Origin: Takakia lepidozioides
Taxonomy: Eukaryota > Streptophyta > Takakiopsida > Takakiales > Takakiaceae
Direction of reading: 5' to 3'
Assembly (NCBI GenBank): GCA_030704615.1
Contig: CM060732.1
Span: forward strand, 312,001-372,000
Length of the DNA stretch: 60,000 nucleotides
Position 1 is the stretch's first letter. Every line of letters starts with the position of its first letter. Positions 22,993-33,064 of this stretch are shown here, piece by piece. Under the pieces are notes generated by a model that was given only the letters and a program-made list of their open reading frames with translations, made no database searches and was not told the DNA's origin. Made by a program: the position numbers and the translations under genes.

Positions 22993-24860
22993 TGTCAAGT
23001 TATTTTACCACTAGTGTGAAACTAGCTAGGAAATAGCTAGCTTTTACATATTGACATTTGGGATTGGCCCAAGTGTCAATCCAGGGGTCAAGGCAGATTT
23101 AGGCCCTGGAGTGGTTATCTTCACGGCAAGCGCGGGAGGCTCATCTTTCTCGAGTTGAGCCTCACCGCGCCTAGCTATGGCGCCGTAGTGTGGATTCCCC
23201 ATGGCGTGGGGTGCACTTGGCTTGACTTATATTTGAGTGATGAGGTTATATATGCATGAGTTTATGCTTCAGATTTGTGAGCTCATGCTTGTATTCTTCT
23301 TCTTTATCACTCGAGAAAGATCAGCTCGAGTCTGTGAGTGTCAGGTTCGAGTTGTTTTGTAGCACTTGTGTTTTCATGAGAAGCGGTTCAGCCTAGAGTG
23401 CAGGGATCCGTGCATGAGCCTATCCAAAGTGGATAGAGTGCAAAGGCGAACAGGTTGCAGGTTTGCAATGGATAGAGAGGCGGGTAGCCTATGTTGAAGA
23501 GCGGCGTTGCATAGCTCAACGCTATGGCAACCAAGTTTGGGCTTCTAGTGTGAAGCGGGGGAGATGCTGGTCTCGAGTGGATGAACTGGTGGTCGTCTTC
23601 TTCAGCTGCAAGCCAAGTTAAGGAGCTGCAACAATGTGGAGCTGCGAGGGTGTTAGATGTAAGTCACAGTTATCGGGAGCTCCAACTTCAAGCTCATAAG
23701 GAGGTATGAATGAAGAGAGATGGCTGATTTCTCTTGTATGTAAGCCAATGCATTTGTGGCTATGTTGAGTTGGGGGTTTCAATCTGAAACTCCAGCGGTA
23801 TGAGGCCTCTTGCCATGGCAAGAGCGGGGCTGGAACAGGAGCTAAGAGGTGCGGCAAGGCCATGGAATGTGCACCTAGGGTTTCAGAGCTTGGAAGAAAA
23901 GTTCTTGCACCACAAGAGGAGTGTCTTGTGGCTGGAAATGTAAGCCTTAGGGTTTCATGAGCTTGGCAAGGGCTGTGGAGTGCTTAGTCTTGTCTTAGAG
24001 AGCATCAAGGAGCCAAGGAGCCAAGATAAGGGGCTAATATCTCTTGTGTGAAGAGGTTGCATGTGTGGAGCATGTATTCAGCTCATTGAAGCTTCCATCT
24101 TCAAGCTTGGAAGGCAAGCAAGGAAGAGGGAAGGGCTGACTTCCCTTATGTGAGGGCAATGCATGTGTGGAGCATGCTATCAGCCTGGTGAAGGCTTGCA
24201 CTTTCAGGTGTGGGAGTGCAAGAAAGGAAGGAAGGGGCTGGTTTCCCTGTAGGGCATGTGGAGCATGCTTTCAGCCTGCTGAAGCTTGTATTTTCAGGTT
24301 TGTGGGTGCAAGAAATGAAGCAAAGGAGCTGATTTTCTTATGGTGAGAGTGGGGCATGTGTGGAGCATGCCTTCAGCCCATTGAGGCTCTTGTTTTCAAG
24401 CCTTAGAGATCTAGAATGGAAGGTCTAGGGCTGGTTTCCACTTGGAGTGAAAGAAAAGCACTTGTGAGTTGGGGTTTCAACTTCAAGCTTGAAGGGAGCG
24501 CAACTCTTGAAGCAGCAGGTGTAGGGGGCTGGAATAGGCTCTAAGACAGATGCTATGGCCAAGGAGAGTGCTTGAATGAGTGCTCACAAGGGCTGGGAAC
24601 CAGCTGGGCTTGGTTGTTTGCCATTGAGTTTAGTGGCGTGTTTGGGGAGGCTAAGTGAGAAAGAAGGCTTGGTTTGTGGCAACCACCTCATGGCTTAGGG
24701 CTACTATGGTGGTGTGTGGGAGCCGAAAGAGCAAGAATACCTTGTTGATTTCCTCACAGCCGCCATAGCTTGGTGGAAAGAAGCCTAGAGTCCAAGAGAC
24801 ACAAACCCTAGCTTGGCGTGGCTAAACCCCTTGGAGAAATGGCTAAACTGCCAGAGCGGC
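22993..24860 (+). mobile_element. LTR-like sequence, likely 5' LTR of the gypsy element
   Basis: It begins TGTCAAGTTATTTTACCACT. The first 900 bp or so is repeated, reversed, at 4,700-5,675, and the first 315 bp at 57,712-58,026; all three copies share the same abrupt start, as expected for an LTR end. It lies on the same strand as, and 3.7 kb before, the gypsy gag at 26,705. The far end, the terminal CA and a primer-binding site were not located, so the LTR length is unknown; the G-rich minisatellite that follows may be in the LTR or the leader. From 23,640 to 24,800 repeated 'gcttcaagcttgaag' and 'gtgtggagcatgc' phrases indicate internal repetition. Confidence 0.65.
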
Positions 24861-24864
24861 CATG

Positions 24865-25990
24865 GATGGGGCTGTGACGGGCTGTCCCTGTGGCCTTGGG
24901 GGCTGTGAGGGGCTGTGAGGGGCTGTGCCAGTGGCCTTGGGGGCTGTGCCGGGCTGCGCCGGTGGCCTTCGGGGCTGTGAGGGCCTGTGAGGGCCTGTGC
25001 CGGTGGCCTTCGGGGCTGTGAGGGCCTGTGACGGGCTGCGCCGGTGGCCTTGGGGGCTGTGATGGGCTGTGAGGGGCTGTGCCGGTGGCCTTTTGGGGCT
25101 GTCACGGGCTGCGCCCCTGGCCTTTGGGGCTGTGACAGGCTGTGCCCGTGGCCTTTGGGGCTGTGATGGGCTGTGAGGGGCTGTGAGGGGCTGTGACAGG
25201 CCGTGCCTGAGGCCTTTGGGGCTGTGACGGGCTGTGAGGGGTTGTGTCAGGCCGTGCCTGAGGCCTTTGGGGCTGTGACAGGCTGCGACAGGCTGTGCCC
25301 AGTGGCTTGTGGGGCTGTGACGGGCTGTGAGGGGCTTGACAGGCTGTGCCCCGTGGCCTGTGGGGCTGTGACGGGCTATAAGGGGCTGTGACAGGCTATG
25401 CCCTATGGCCTGTAGGGCTGTGACGGGCTGTGACAGGCTGTGGCGGGCTGTGCCCAGTGGCCTGTGGGGCTGTGATGGGCTGTGCGGGGCTTTTACAGGC
25501 TGTGGCGGGCTGTGACAGGCTGTGCCCTGTGGCCTGTGGGGTTGTGACAGGCTGTGACAGGCTGTGGCGAGCTGTGACAGGCTGTGATGGGCTGTGATGG
25601 GCTGTGGCGGGCTGTGACAGGCTGTGCCCTGTGGCCTGTGGGGCAGTGACGGGCTGTGACAGGCTGTGCCTAGTGGCCTGTGGGGCTGTGACGAGCTATG
25701 AGGGGCTGTGATAGGCTGTGCCCTATGGCCTGCGGGGCTATGACAGGCTATGGCGAGCTGTGACGGGCTGTGAGGGGCTGTGATAGGCTGCGGCCTTTGG
25801 GGCTGTGACCCTGTGACCTTTGTAGGGCTGTGACAGGCTGTGCATGTGGCCTTTGTGGTTGTGATGGGTTGTGACAGGCTGTGACATGTGGCCTTTGGGG
25901 CTGTGACAGGCTGCAGCCTGTGGGGCTGTGACCCTGTGACCTATGTAGGGCTGTGACAGGCTGTGGCCTGTGAGCTGTGTGGGCCTGTGC
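24865..25990. repeat. G-rich GGGCTGTGA minisatellite, 1.1 kb
   Basis: Dozens of copies of GGGCTGTGA(C/G)(A/G)GGCTGTG alternate with 'gtggcctttgggg', with no fixed unit length. The plus strand is rich in short G runs. Minus-strand ORFs over it are proline/glutamine/histidine low complexity and are not genes. It sits between the LTR-like sequence and gag of the gypsy element. Confidence 0.85.
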
Positions 25991-26704
25991 TGGTCTGTGG
26001 TGGCCCGTGTTGACCTGTGGACGGCCTGTGCTAACTCGTGGAGGCACTGGTGGACTGCCTAAGGACTGATATGTGGTCTTGAAGGCCGAATTTTGAAGTT
26101 CGTGGAGGGTGGTTTGAGGAGTATCTTCATGATATTCCCATGGTCATGCAAGTGAGGGAAGAGATGAGAGGAAGAGTGTTGGGATGAGGGCATGCTGGGG
26201 TTAGGCATTGCTTTAGCTTCTCTTCCTCGTAGTTTCCACCCTCTCATTAGGCCAAGACCTTTCCATAGGTGGAGGCAAGAGTCAGTCCGGGTTTGGGCTG
26301 GGGTGTCCTTGCAGGAGCAACACCGTGGAGTTGTTTTTGGTGTGGGGGAGTTGTCATTCTGATTTCTTGTGTTTGGATCCCCTCCATACCTGCATGCTTG
26401 ACTGTGCGCCATGCTAGTTTTGTGTGGGCGCTTATTTTTATAGGTGATTGGTCCGGATTTGATCACCGGCCAGTCCTAGAGCATGCTGTTGATGGTGAGG
26501 CTGGGGTGATGACCAGCCAGACCATCATTGTTTCTCCTGTGGTGAGGTTGGAGGTGATGACCAGCCAACCATAGGAGTGTTTGCGGTGGATGCAGGTACA
26601 GGTGTAGGCTATGTTAGGAACTTAGTATTCCAAACCATAAGCCGCAATAGGTTCTCTACCCGGTTACCTTGTGGAGAGGGGGTTAGGGACATGTTCATGA
26701 CCGG
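25991..26704 (+). other. Leader region before gypsy gag
   Basis: No gene supported. The area 26,600-26,700 should contain the LTR end and primer-binding site if the element is complete, but no stretch clearly complementary to a tRNA 3' end was recognised. Short ORFs on both strands have no motif. Confidence 0.35.
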
Positions 26705-28065
26705 TTGAGTGTCAACACGGAGGTGCCACTAGTTGCTGGGGACAGTGCCGGTTCGAGCACTAGCAATACTAGTGGGTACACGAGACGAGGTGTGTGGTTT
26801 AGGCCACCTTCACCTCCTGTGTCTTCTACGGAAGGTTCTGATTCGGATTGTGAATCAGGAGGACTCATACCGGCGGTGCAAGTTGTTTCTTTGCCATTGT
26901 TGTGGGACACAATGGAGGAGATGTATGGAGCTACCAAGGGGCCACGAAGATACTCTGGGGCAGTGGGCACCATCGAGTTGGATGATTTTATCCAAGAGTT
27001 TGATAGTTGGTGTGATTTGCAGCAAATGCGCAATCCACAACTATTTACAGGCTTCATGGCATGGAAGGGGCTGTTTCAGCACCTTGAGGGGCCGCCTATG
27101 GATGATTACCATGAGTTCAGGTGGGGGCATGAGGTTGAGATCGAGGAGTGGAGGATGTACTGGTCACCCGACTATGTCTCCATCACTAGGGGCACTAGAG
27201 CCACGAGGGCAGTGGCTACACCTGCCGCTGCACCGGCAGCTTCAGCAAGTAGCAGTGGGACTAGTGGGACTGGTGGTACAGTAGCTACGACGTCCACCCA
27301 AGCCACTACCGCACCAACACTAGTACCCGTGCCTGCCTTCAACCGTGTTGTGGAGTTCTTCGAAGAGTTGAGAGGGAACTACCAAGGGGTGAGGACAGAG
27401 AAGTTGCGGAGCTTGCAAGAGTTCCAACGGAAGCCGACCGAGAGCTTGAGGGAGGCTTTCACTCGCATGAGGTGCTTGATAAATGTAACCCAAGGGTTAC
27501 GGAAGCTCAGGCAGTCCAATTCTGGTATGGGATATTGGACAAGGAGCTGAGGAGAAGGGTGCGGGATGCAACTCTCCTACAAGCGGCCCAACCCACCTTA
27601 GCAAATGTGTTTTTGCTGGCAGAGCGGATAGAGCTCAACATGGTGGAGGAACGAGTGGTCATGGTGGGATTTGCTAAGGAGACACCACGGGGTAGTGGTG
27701 CTCCTAGCCAACCACTACCTCAACGTGCTCAAGGCAACAAGGGGGCTCAGGTGAAGCTCAGGGAAAGGCAGAGAGGACCTCAGATGCAGGGGTCTCTCCC
27801 TTCATTTGCTGGCCAACAACGGGCGGATGTGGTGTGCTGGACATGTGGAGGACCCCATGTCAAGAAGGATTGCCCAGAGGGAGGCAAAGGGCCGGCACAT
27901 GCACAGCCTGCACAGTTGCAGTGTGGGCATTGTGGCAAGCACAGGCATGGAGAGGCCCAGTGTTATGGTTTGCATCCTGAGTTGCGCCCAGACCAGTTCC
28001 AAGGGAACAATGGTGGCCGGGGGCGAGGTGGAGCAGCCCAGAGAGGACGAGGTGGCCAGCCATGA
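26705..28065 (+). pseudogene. gag: gypsy gag with two zinc knuckles (frameshifted)
   Basis: Frame 26,705-27,550 holds the capsid-like half (FIQEFDSWCDLQQMRNPQLF, then FEELRGNYQGVRTEKLRSLQ). A frameshift near 27,475-27,520 leads into 27,472-28,065, which continues with the end of the capsid domain (FWYGILDKELRRRVRDATLL) and the nucleocapsid. Two zinc knuckles are visible: CWTCGGPHVKKDC (one residue shorter than CX2CX4HX4C) and CGHCGKHRHGEAQC (canonical), followed by a Gly/Arg-rich tail. Gag packages the RNA and forms the particle. It ends in TGA at 28,063; the same frame then continues as the linker. Confidence 0.85.
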
Positions 28066-28833
28066 GGTGCAGGCCAAGGGCAAGCTCAACAGGGCCAAGG
28101 ACGCGGAGGTCAAGGTGTTGACCAAGGCATGGCCAACCGGCTTCAGCAGCTAGAGCAGAGGCTTGCTGCCATGGCTACAGCTCAGGTGGTACCGGCTCTA
28201 AGGCCGGATGATCCACCTCTTGCTCCTGAGGGAGGAGATATGGGAGGCATGGGATTCATGTGTGGATCAGCACTACCACTAGTGCAGGTGGAGTCTGCTG
28301 CAGCCGTGACTCGAGGAGCAGCACGAGTTCCTGAGCCACGAGGTGCAGAGGTGGAGTTGGATCCACAGCGTGGGGAGGCAAGCCGTCAGGCTAGGCTTCC
28401 TCAGTCATTCACATTGGCGAAGACAGTGTCGACGCCATCCATGGCACCTAGCTCTCGCCCGACTGTTACCGAGGCGGAGGTTACTATGTCATTGGGGAGA
28501 GCTACACGAGTAGCACCACTACCTAGTGTTGCCAAGGCTACGGCAGCTAGTGTGCTGCTAGGAGCGGCCACATTTGTGTGTCAGGCTCCATTGTTCTCGG
28601 CTACCATGATTGCGACGCCGGGGGTAAGACCAGCTGAGGTGTTCAGGCTGGCAGCTACACTCTGTGAGAATGGGGAGGTTACTTCATCTTCTGCGGAGAT
28701 AGTGGGAGGTATAGTGCCGGAGGGATCCTCGGATTTGAGGGTCAAGACTGCCACGGCGGCGCCATGGCAAACTGCAGCTGCCAGGTTGATGGAGCTGCCA
28801 GCTAGGCCAGCCATTGAGTCTATAGGAAGCTGA
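28066..28833 (+). pseudogene. Linker between gag and protease
   Basis: Same frame as the end of gag after a TGA stop: a Gly/Gln-rich stretch, a short coiled segment (MANRLQQLEQRLAAMATA), then about 200 alanine-, proline- and serine-rich residues with no recognised domain. It stops at 28,833, close to where the reversed protease segment begins. Confidence 0.6.
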
Positions 28834-28834
28834 C

Positions 28835-29232
28835 TCCTCCCAAAAATCCAGGGTGAAGCCCATGGGGTACAACACTACCCCACCAACCAGGACATCGTAT
28901 GAGACCGCGTCTGTCACAATGGCCTTGGCTCGCATCACTGAGCCATCTGTAGGGTGATCCGGCCGTAGTCTGATAGCCAACTCACGCCGTGTCATGCCCC
29001 GAGCCTGCTCCGATCCTCCCAGAGACGTCTGTATCTGGAAAGGACAAGGCTCCATATCCGCCTCCGTGAGGCCCAAGCCTGCAATAGCAGCTCTGCCCAG
29101 CATCAATGGCTGAGCTCCCGAGTCCAACAAGACCCGCGGTGGCCGGTACCTCTTGCTTGCCGGTCCACTCAAACAGAAATGCCATCCTGGTTGTCTAACA
29201 TGACAACTCCAGGTGTCACCATGGCGCTGCAT
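28835..29232 (-). pseudogene. Retroviral-type aspartic protease, inverted
   Basis: The minus-strand frame reads RVLLDSGAQPLMLGRAA (catalytic DSG motif), then ELAIRLRPD, then YDVLVGGVVLYPMGFTLDFW, which corresponds to the ILG-type flap/C-terminal part of gypsy proteases. The enzyme cuts the Gag-Pol polyprotein as a dimer. All neighbouring element domains are on the plus strand, so this segment has been inverted. A 9 bp inverted repeat (GCGCCATGG at 28,759-28,767; CCATGGCGC at 29,219-29,227) lies close to both borders, but its palindromic core makes it weak evidence. The coding sequence itself is free of stops. Confidence 0.8.
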
Positions 29233-29255
29233 GGCAGTCAGGGGAGGGCCGGCGT

Positions 29256-30880
29256 GTGCAGCTCCCTGTGACGTTCATAGGAGGAGTTGCGGTTGCCCAG
29301 CGAGACAAGATGCCGACACTAGCAGCATTCACAGCGGAAGTGAGTTGGCCTAGAGAGTTGCTTGAGGGCAACGCTCATTCAGAGGATGTGCCACCTCCGG
29401 GAGAGCAGGATGACATGTATGGTATGGCGGAGTTGCCTACCATGGTTGCTCAGACTCAATTGTGGGGCACGAGCAAGGATTTGCAGCGGGATGCTGATCG
29501 ACGGGTGCAACAAGCCTGGGTGGAGGCTTTTGTACCGTCAGGAGAGGAGGAGAGTGCGGGGATTGCACCAAGACCACCTCAGTTGTCTCCATTGGACACC
29601 ACACATATTGTGTGGCAGTATCCAGATGAAGGCATTTGTCTTCTGGACTTGTTTGGCGGGATCAGCACCGGATTGGCTGTTGTGTTACAGGCAGGTGTAC
29701 GAGTTCGGCGTTACCTGTATGTGGAGAGGGATGAGACTGCACGACGCGTTTCACTTCGCCATGTTGCTCAGTTGGTGCAGCGGTACCCTGAGTTGTTGTC
29801 GGTGTTTGCAATTCGTGGATATCAGCAGGCCTTGCCAGCAGACATTTCGTTGTTGGGGACGCAGGATTTGGAGCGGGTTGGCTCCATTGATCTGGTAGTG
29901 GCAGGTTGGCCCTGCCAAGAGCATTCATCAGTCGGGCATGGCAATGGATTGCGAGACTCGAGGTCGGGTCTGTTTTGGGAGATGGTGCGGGTTTTGCGCC
30001 ACTTGCAGCTTCATCAAGCTGTATCTCCAGCATACATCTTGGAGAATGTGCCGCTGATGGGCGATTCTCGGGCCAGGGTGATGGCCAGTGTGCATCAAGT
30101 CCGGTCGTGGCTTGGGTCAGCAGTGTTGCTAGATGCAGCTACAGTGGGGTCACGGGCTCATCGTCCACGGCTATGGTGGACTAACTTGATGCACCCGCAC
30201 TGCTCAAGCGTGCATTTGATGGGGTGCAGCGGCCAGTACATCTCACAGTGGATAGCATTCTGGACACAGGGAGGCAGTCTCAACGTGTAAGACACGATGA
30301 CCGTTTGCCTTTGGCAGTGGTCAACAAGGTGGGTCAACCACGAGCAGCATTACCTACACTGCTCAGCTTCCCAGGATCGCATGCTTTCTGGGATAGTGGA
30401 CCTGGCCTCCTGTGGGATGCTCAGTTGCAACAGTTAGTGGAGCCTAATGCTGACGAGCGTGAGCGGGCAATGGATTTTACCACTGGTACCACGGCGGTGT
30501 CGTCTCTTTCTAAGGCATCACGTCCTCAAGTGTTGGGGCAAGCGATGGATCTCAATTGCTTGACCTGGATTATCAGCTTGGCTAGGGCTGAGCAACGCAG
30601 AGTGCGGAGTACACTTCCCTTGATGGTCTCTCTGCCTACCAAGACGGTACAGGCAGTGAGTGGGGGCGAGCATGTGAGGACCACGGGGTGCAGGCATCCA
30701 TGGCACAAGTGGGAGGTGCTCGAGGTTCAGAGGGAGTTGGCAGCCAAGGTGACGATGAAAGATGAGGTTGGGGATTTTTCTCGGGTGGAGGAAGTCATTG
30801 AGGATGAGATGATGGGGCAGGATGAGGCCTTGTCACTGACTGAGCAGGTAGGGAGTACTGCTCAAGAGGTTGCAACATAG
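29256..30880 (+). pseudogene. DNMT3-like cytosine-5 DNA methyltransferase in the retroelement
   Basis: Residue numbers are in the frame starting 29,256. Motif I is LLDLFGGISTGLAVVLQAG (129-147) for SAM binding, motif II YVERDE (155-160), motif IV VVAGWPCQEHSS with catalytic Cys at 220 (codon at 29,913), motif VI LENV (262-265), and motif VIII region AHRPRLWWTN (301-310). After a single-base frameshift near 30,187 the frame from 30,185 continues with the C-terminal part, ending in SKASRPQVLGQAMDL (about 30,512-30,553), which fits the motif IX-X end of DNMT3 enzymes. Motifs run I-IV-VI-VIII-X, the order of DNMT3; plant DRM enzymes have them circularly permuted. A 125-residue N-terminal part and a 100-residue acidic C-terminal part link it to the polyprotein; a TAG ends it at 30,878. 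Cytosine methyltransferases carried by retrotransposons are known from dinoflagellates and a charophyte alga. Confidence 0.88.
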
Positions 30881-31758
30881 CAACCACTGGATGCGTCATC
30901 TACCTCTAAGCCCACTGGACTTAAGGTTGCAGTTACGGAGGACAATTGGGAGCCTGACATTGGACCCATTGTCACCGGAGGAGAGAGACGACGTATACGG
31001 CGGTTCCTGAGGGCTTACAGGAATTGCTTTGCCTTCAGTTTGAAGGACTTAGGAGCACTGAAGGGTCAAGAGATCCGTATTGAGTTGGCCACTGACACGC
31101 CAATCTTTCGGAGACCCTATAGATACAGTGACATGGAGAGGTTTTGATTCAGATGAGGACTCAAGATCTCTGGGAGGCAGGTTTGGTGGAGCTCTCTGGT
31201 GGAGAGTATGTTTCAGCCACAGTGATGCCAGCCAAGAAGGATGTCTATGGCAATTGGACGGAGAGACGTATGTGCGGTGATTACCGGCCTGTAAATCGTC
31301 AGACCAAGTCCGATAAGTATGCCATGCCAACACCAGAGGAGATCTTTGATGCCATCGGGCATGCTAAGATCTTTAGCACTTTGGATTTACGATCCGGATA
31401 TCACCCGTTGCCAATCAAGGAGGCGGACAAGCAGAAGACGACATTCTGGGGGATCAATGAGCACGGCAAGGATTGCCTATATCAGTGGCGGTTCTTACCA
31501 TTTGGGCTTAAGAATGCTCCTGCAGAGTTTCAGAAAGTCATGGATAGGATTCTAGCAGGGGTGGACTTTGCTCGGTGCTACATAGATGACATCATCATCT
31601 TTAGTGTTACGATGGAGGAGCATGAGAGGCACCTTCAGGTGGTATTGGAGCGCTTGAGAGCGCACGAATTGAAGTTGCATCCAGGGAAGTGCAAGTTTTT
31701 CCACAACCAGATTGAGTATCTGGGTCACATGATATATCCTGGAGGATTGGGGGTATAG
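30881..31758 (+). pseudogene. gypsy reverse transcriptase
   Basis: 30,881-31,143 gives the usual N-terminal entry (RNCFAFSLKDLGALKGQEI, then FRRPYRYSDMER). A single-base frameshift near 31,140 leads to the palm and fingers in the frame of 31,144: RMCGDYRPVNRQT, IFSTLDLRSGYHPLPI (catalytic Asp), FLPFGLKNAPAEFQ, and the active site CYIDDIIIFS (YIDD, codons 31,579-31,590). Ends with TAG at 31,756, after which the frame continues into RNase H. It copies the element RNA into DNA. Confidence 0.93.
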
Positions 31759-32769
31759 CAGACTAAGGTAGAGGCCATTGCACAAATTCCACGCCCCACG
31801 GATGTGAGCCGAGTTCGAGCTTTCATGGGGTTGGCAAACTATTATAGACGGTTTGTCAAGGGATTTAGTACCATTGCAAAGGCTCTAACCAAGCTGGCCA
31901 AGGTGGACCAGGAGTGGCAGTGGGAAGATGAGCAGGAACGAGCTTTTCAAGAGCTCAAGGCGAGGTTGACCTCGGCGTCTATCCTGAGACGACCTATCAA
32001 GGGGCCTCCCTTTCAGCTGTATACGGATTGGAGCATGTTGGGGCTTGGAGCGGTGCTCACACAGGTGGATGATGAGGGAAGAGAGTTCGTAGTGGCTTAT
32101 GCTAGCCGCTCAAACAACACTGCAGAGGCTAAGTACAGCTCATATGAGGGAGAGTGCTTAGCTGTAGTGTGGGCCGTGGCACACTTCAGGTGCTATTTAT
32201 AAGGCAATCTTTTCACCTTTGTCACGGATCACCAGCCACTCAAGTGGTTGTTGGAGTGAGACAAGCTTACGGAGAAGCTTGCACGGTAGGCACTCAAACT
32301 CCAGGAGTATGACTTTCAGGTTGTGCATCGATCGGGTTTGGTCAATCGGGATGCGGATGGATTGAATCGCAATCCATGCATAAGCCAGCAGGATGACACT
32401 GGAGCTCGGTGGCATGGTGAGACGAACGAGGAGATGGTGTCAGGATGACACGCATCTGCATTTTTGTGTATCTTGGCATTGGGAGGTTAGGTTGGACCTA
32501 CAACAGGGATGACTGTAGATGGAATGTCTGAGGACCCTGAGGCTAGTGATGAGCCAGGTGGTGCCAGAGATATACATGAGGATTCGGCTGTGTTGGACTA
32601 CCTCCGCACGGGAGACACGGCAGCCACTGTGACTGCCAGGGAGAGGGATCGGATCCTGCACGGGCCAAGAGGTTCAAGTGGAAGGGGATACACCTACTTC
32701 GAGTGTGGGAGGATGGTCGGGTGAGGATTGTGCCTCACCCCACACAGCGTGCACGGTTAGTGCGGCATG
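31759..32769 (+). pseudogene. gypsy RNase H and start of integrase, truncated
   Basis: Connection domain FMGLANYYRRFVKGFS, then RNase H with LYTDWSMLGLGAVLTQ (Asp), YEGECLAVVWAVAHFR (Glu) and FVTDHQPLKWL (Asp). The frame is crossed by stops at 32,200 (TAA), 32,258 (TGA), 32,287 (TAG) and others that the second copy at 50.1 kb does not have. From 32,640 the integrase N-terminus starts (ARERDRIL, then EDGRVRIVPHP after a frame change, then ARLVRHA) and stops at 32,769 at the transposon terminus. Confidence 0.88.
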
Positions 32770-32960
32770 CCCCTGGGGGGTGCACTCTTTATAAACTGTG
32801 CGTATCACGTGCGTTCGTCGCCTAATAAAAAAACCCCATGTATACGGGTCCTTGGATAATTTATACCCCCTCTGTACATATTTTTTGAAGATTATAAAAC
32901 CCCCTCCTGTAAATATACAAGAATTTACAATTTTTAAAAAGTACCCCCTTCTGTATGTAT
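32768..32960 (+). mobile_element. DNA transposon terminus inserted in gypsy integrase
   Basis: Sequence TGCCCCTGGGGGGTGCACTC starts at 32,768 immediately after the integrase codons for RHA. The same terminus, TGCCCCTGGGGGGTGAACTC, starts at 59,669, and similarity continues through CACGTGCGT and CCCCATGTA. Subterminal C-rich repeats follow at 32,867, 32,903 and 32,942 (ACCCCCTCCTGTA-like). At 59.7 kb equivalent motifs occur in both orientations. The segment GGCATGCC ends the integrase here and GGCAATGCC precedes it at the other site, compatible with an imperfect 8 bp target duplication. The opposite end of this element was not found between 37.4 and 50 kb. Confidence 0.65.
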
Positions 32961-33064
32961 ATTCTCATTTTCCATCATTAAAAATAACCCTCCAATATGT
33001 ATATGTATGTTTTTATATTATATCGAATTTATTCATTTAAAACATAATAAAATATAACAAATAA

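Larger units (their letters stand above)
26705..32769 (+). mobile_element. Ty3/gypsy retrotransposon with a captured DNA methyltransferase
   Basis: Order along the plus strand: gag with two zinc knuckles, a proline/alanine-rich linker, an aspartic protease in reverse orientation, a cytosine-5 DNA methyltransferase, reverse transcriptase, RNase H, and the first residues of integrase, where a DNA transposon interrupts. The RT-RH-IN order and the YIDD and RNase H wording identify Ty3/gypsy. At least three single-base frameshifts (about 27,475; 30,187; 31,140) and several stops (28,063 TGA; 30,878 TAG; 31,756 TAG; 32,200 TAA; 32,258 TGA) make this copy dead, but most domains read well, so decay is moderate. 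The likely 3' part of the same or a sister copy is at 58.4-59.7 kb. Confidence 0.9.

Noticed and set aside
24785-25391. Pro/His/Gln-rich ORFs on both strands
   Set aside because: Translation of the GGGCTGTGA minisatellite.
27802-28125. Minus-strand ORFs over the gag zinc-knuckle region
   Set aside because: Shadow of the plus-strand gag frame.
29362-29898. 178-codon ORF overlapping the methyltransferase
   Set aside because: Plus-strand frame shadow of the methyltransferase frame, which has the motifs.
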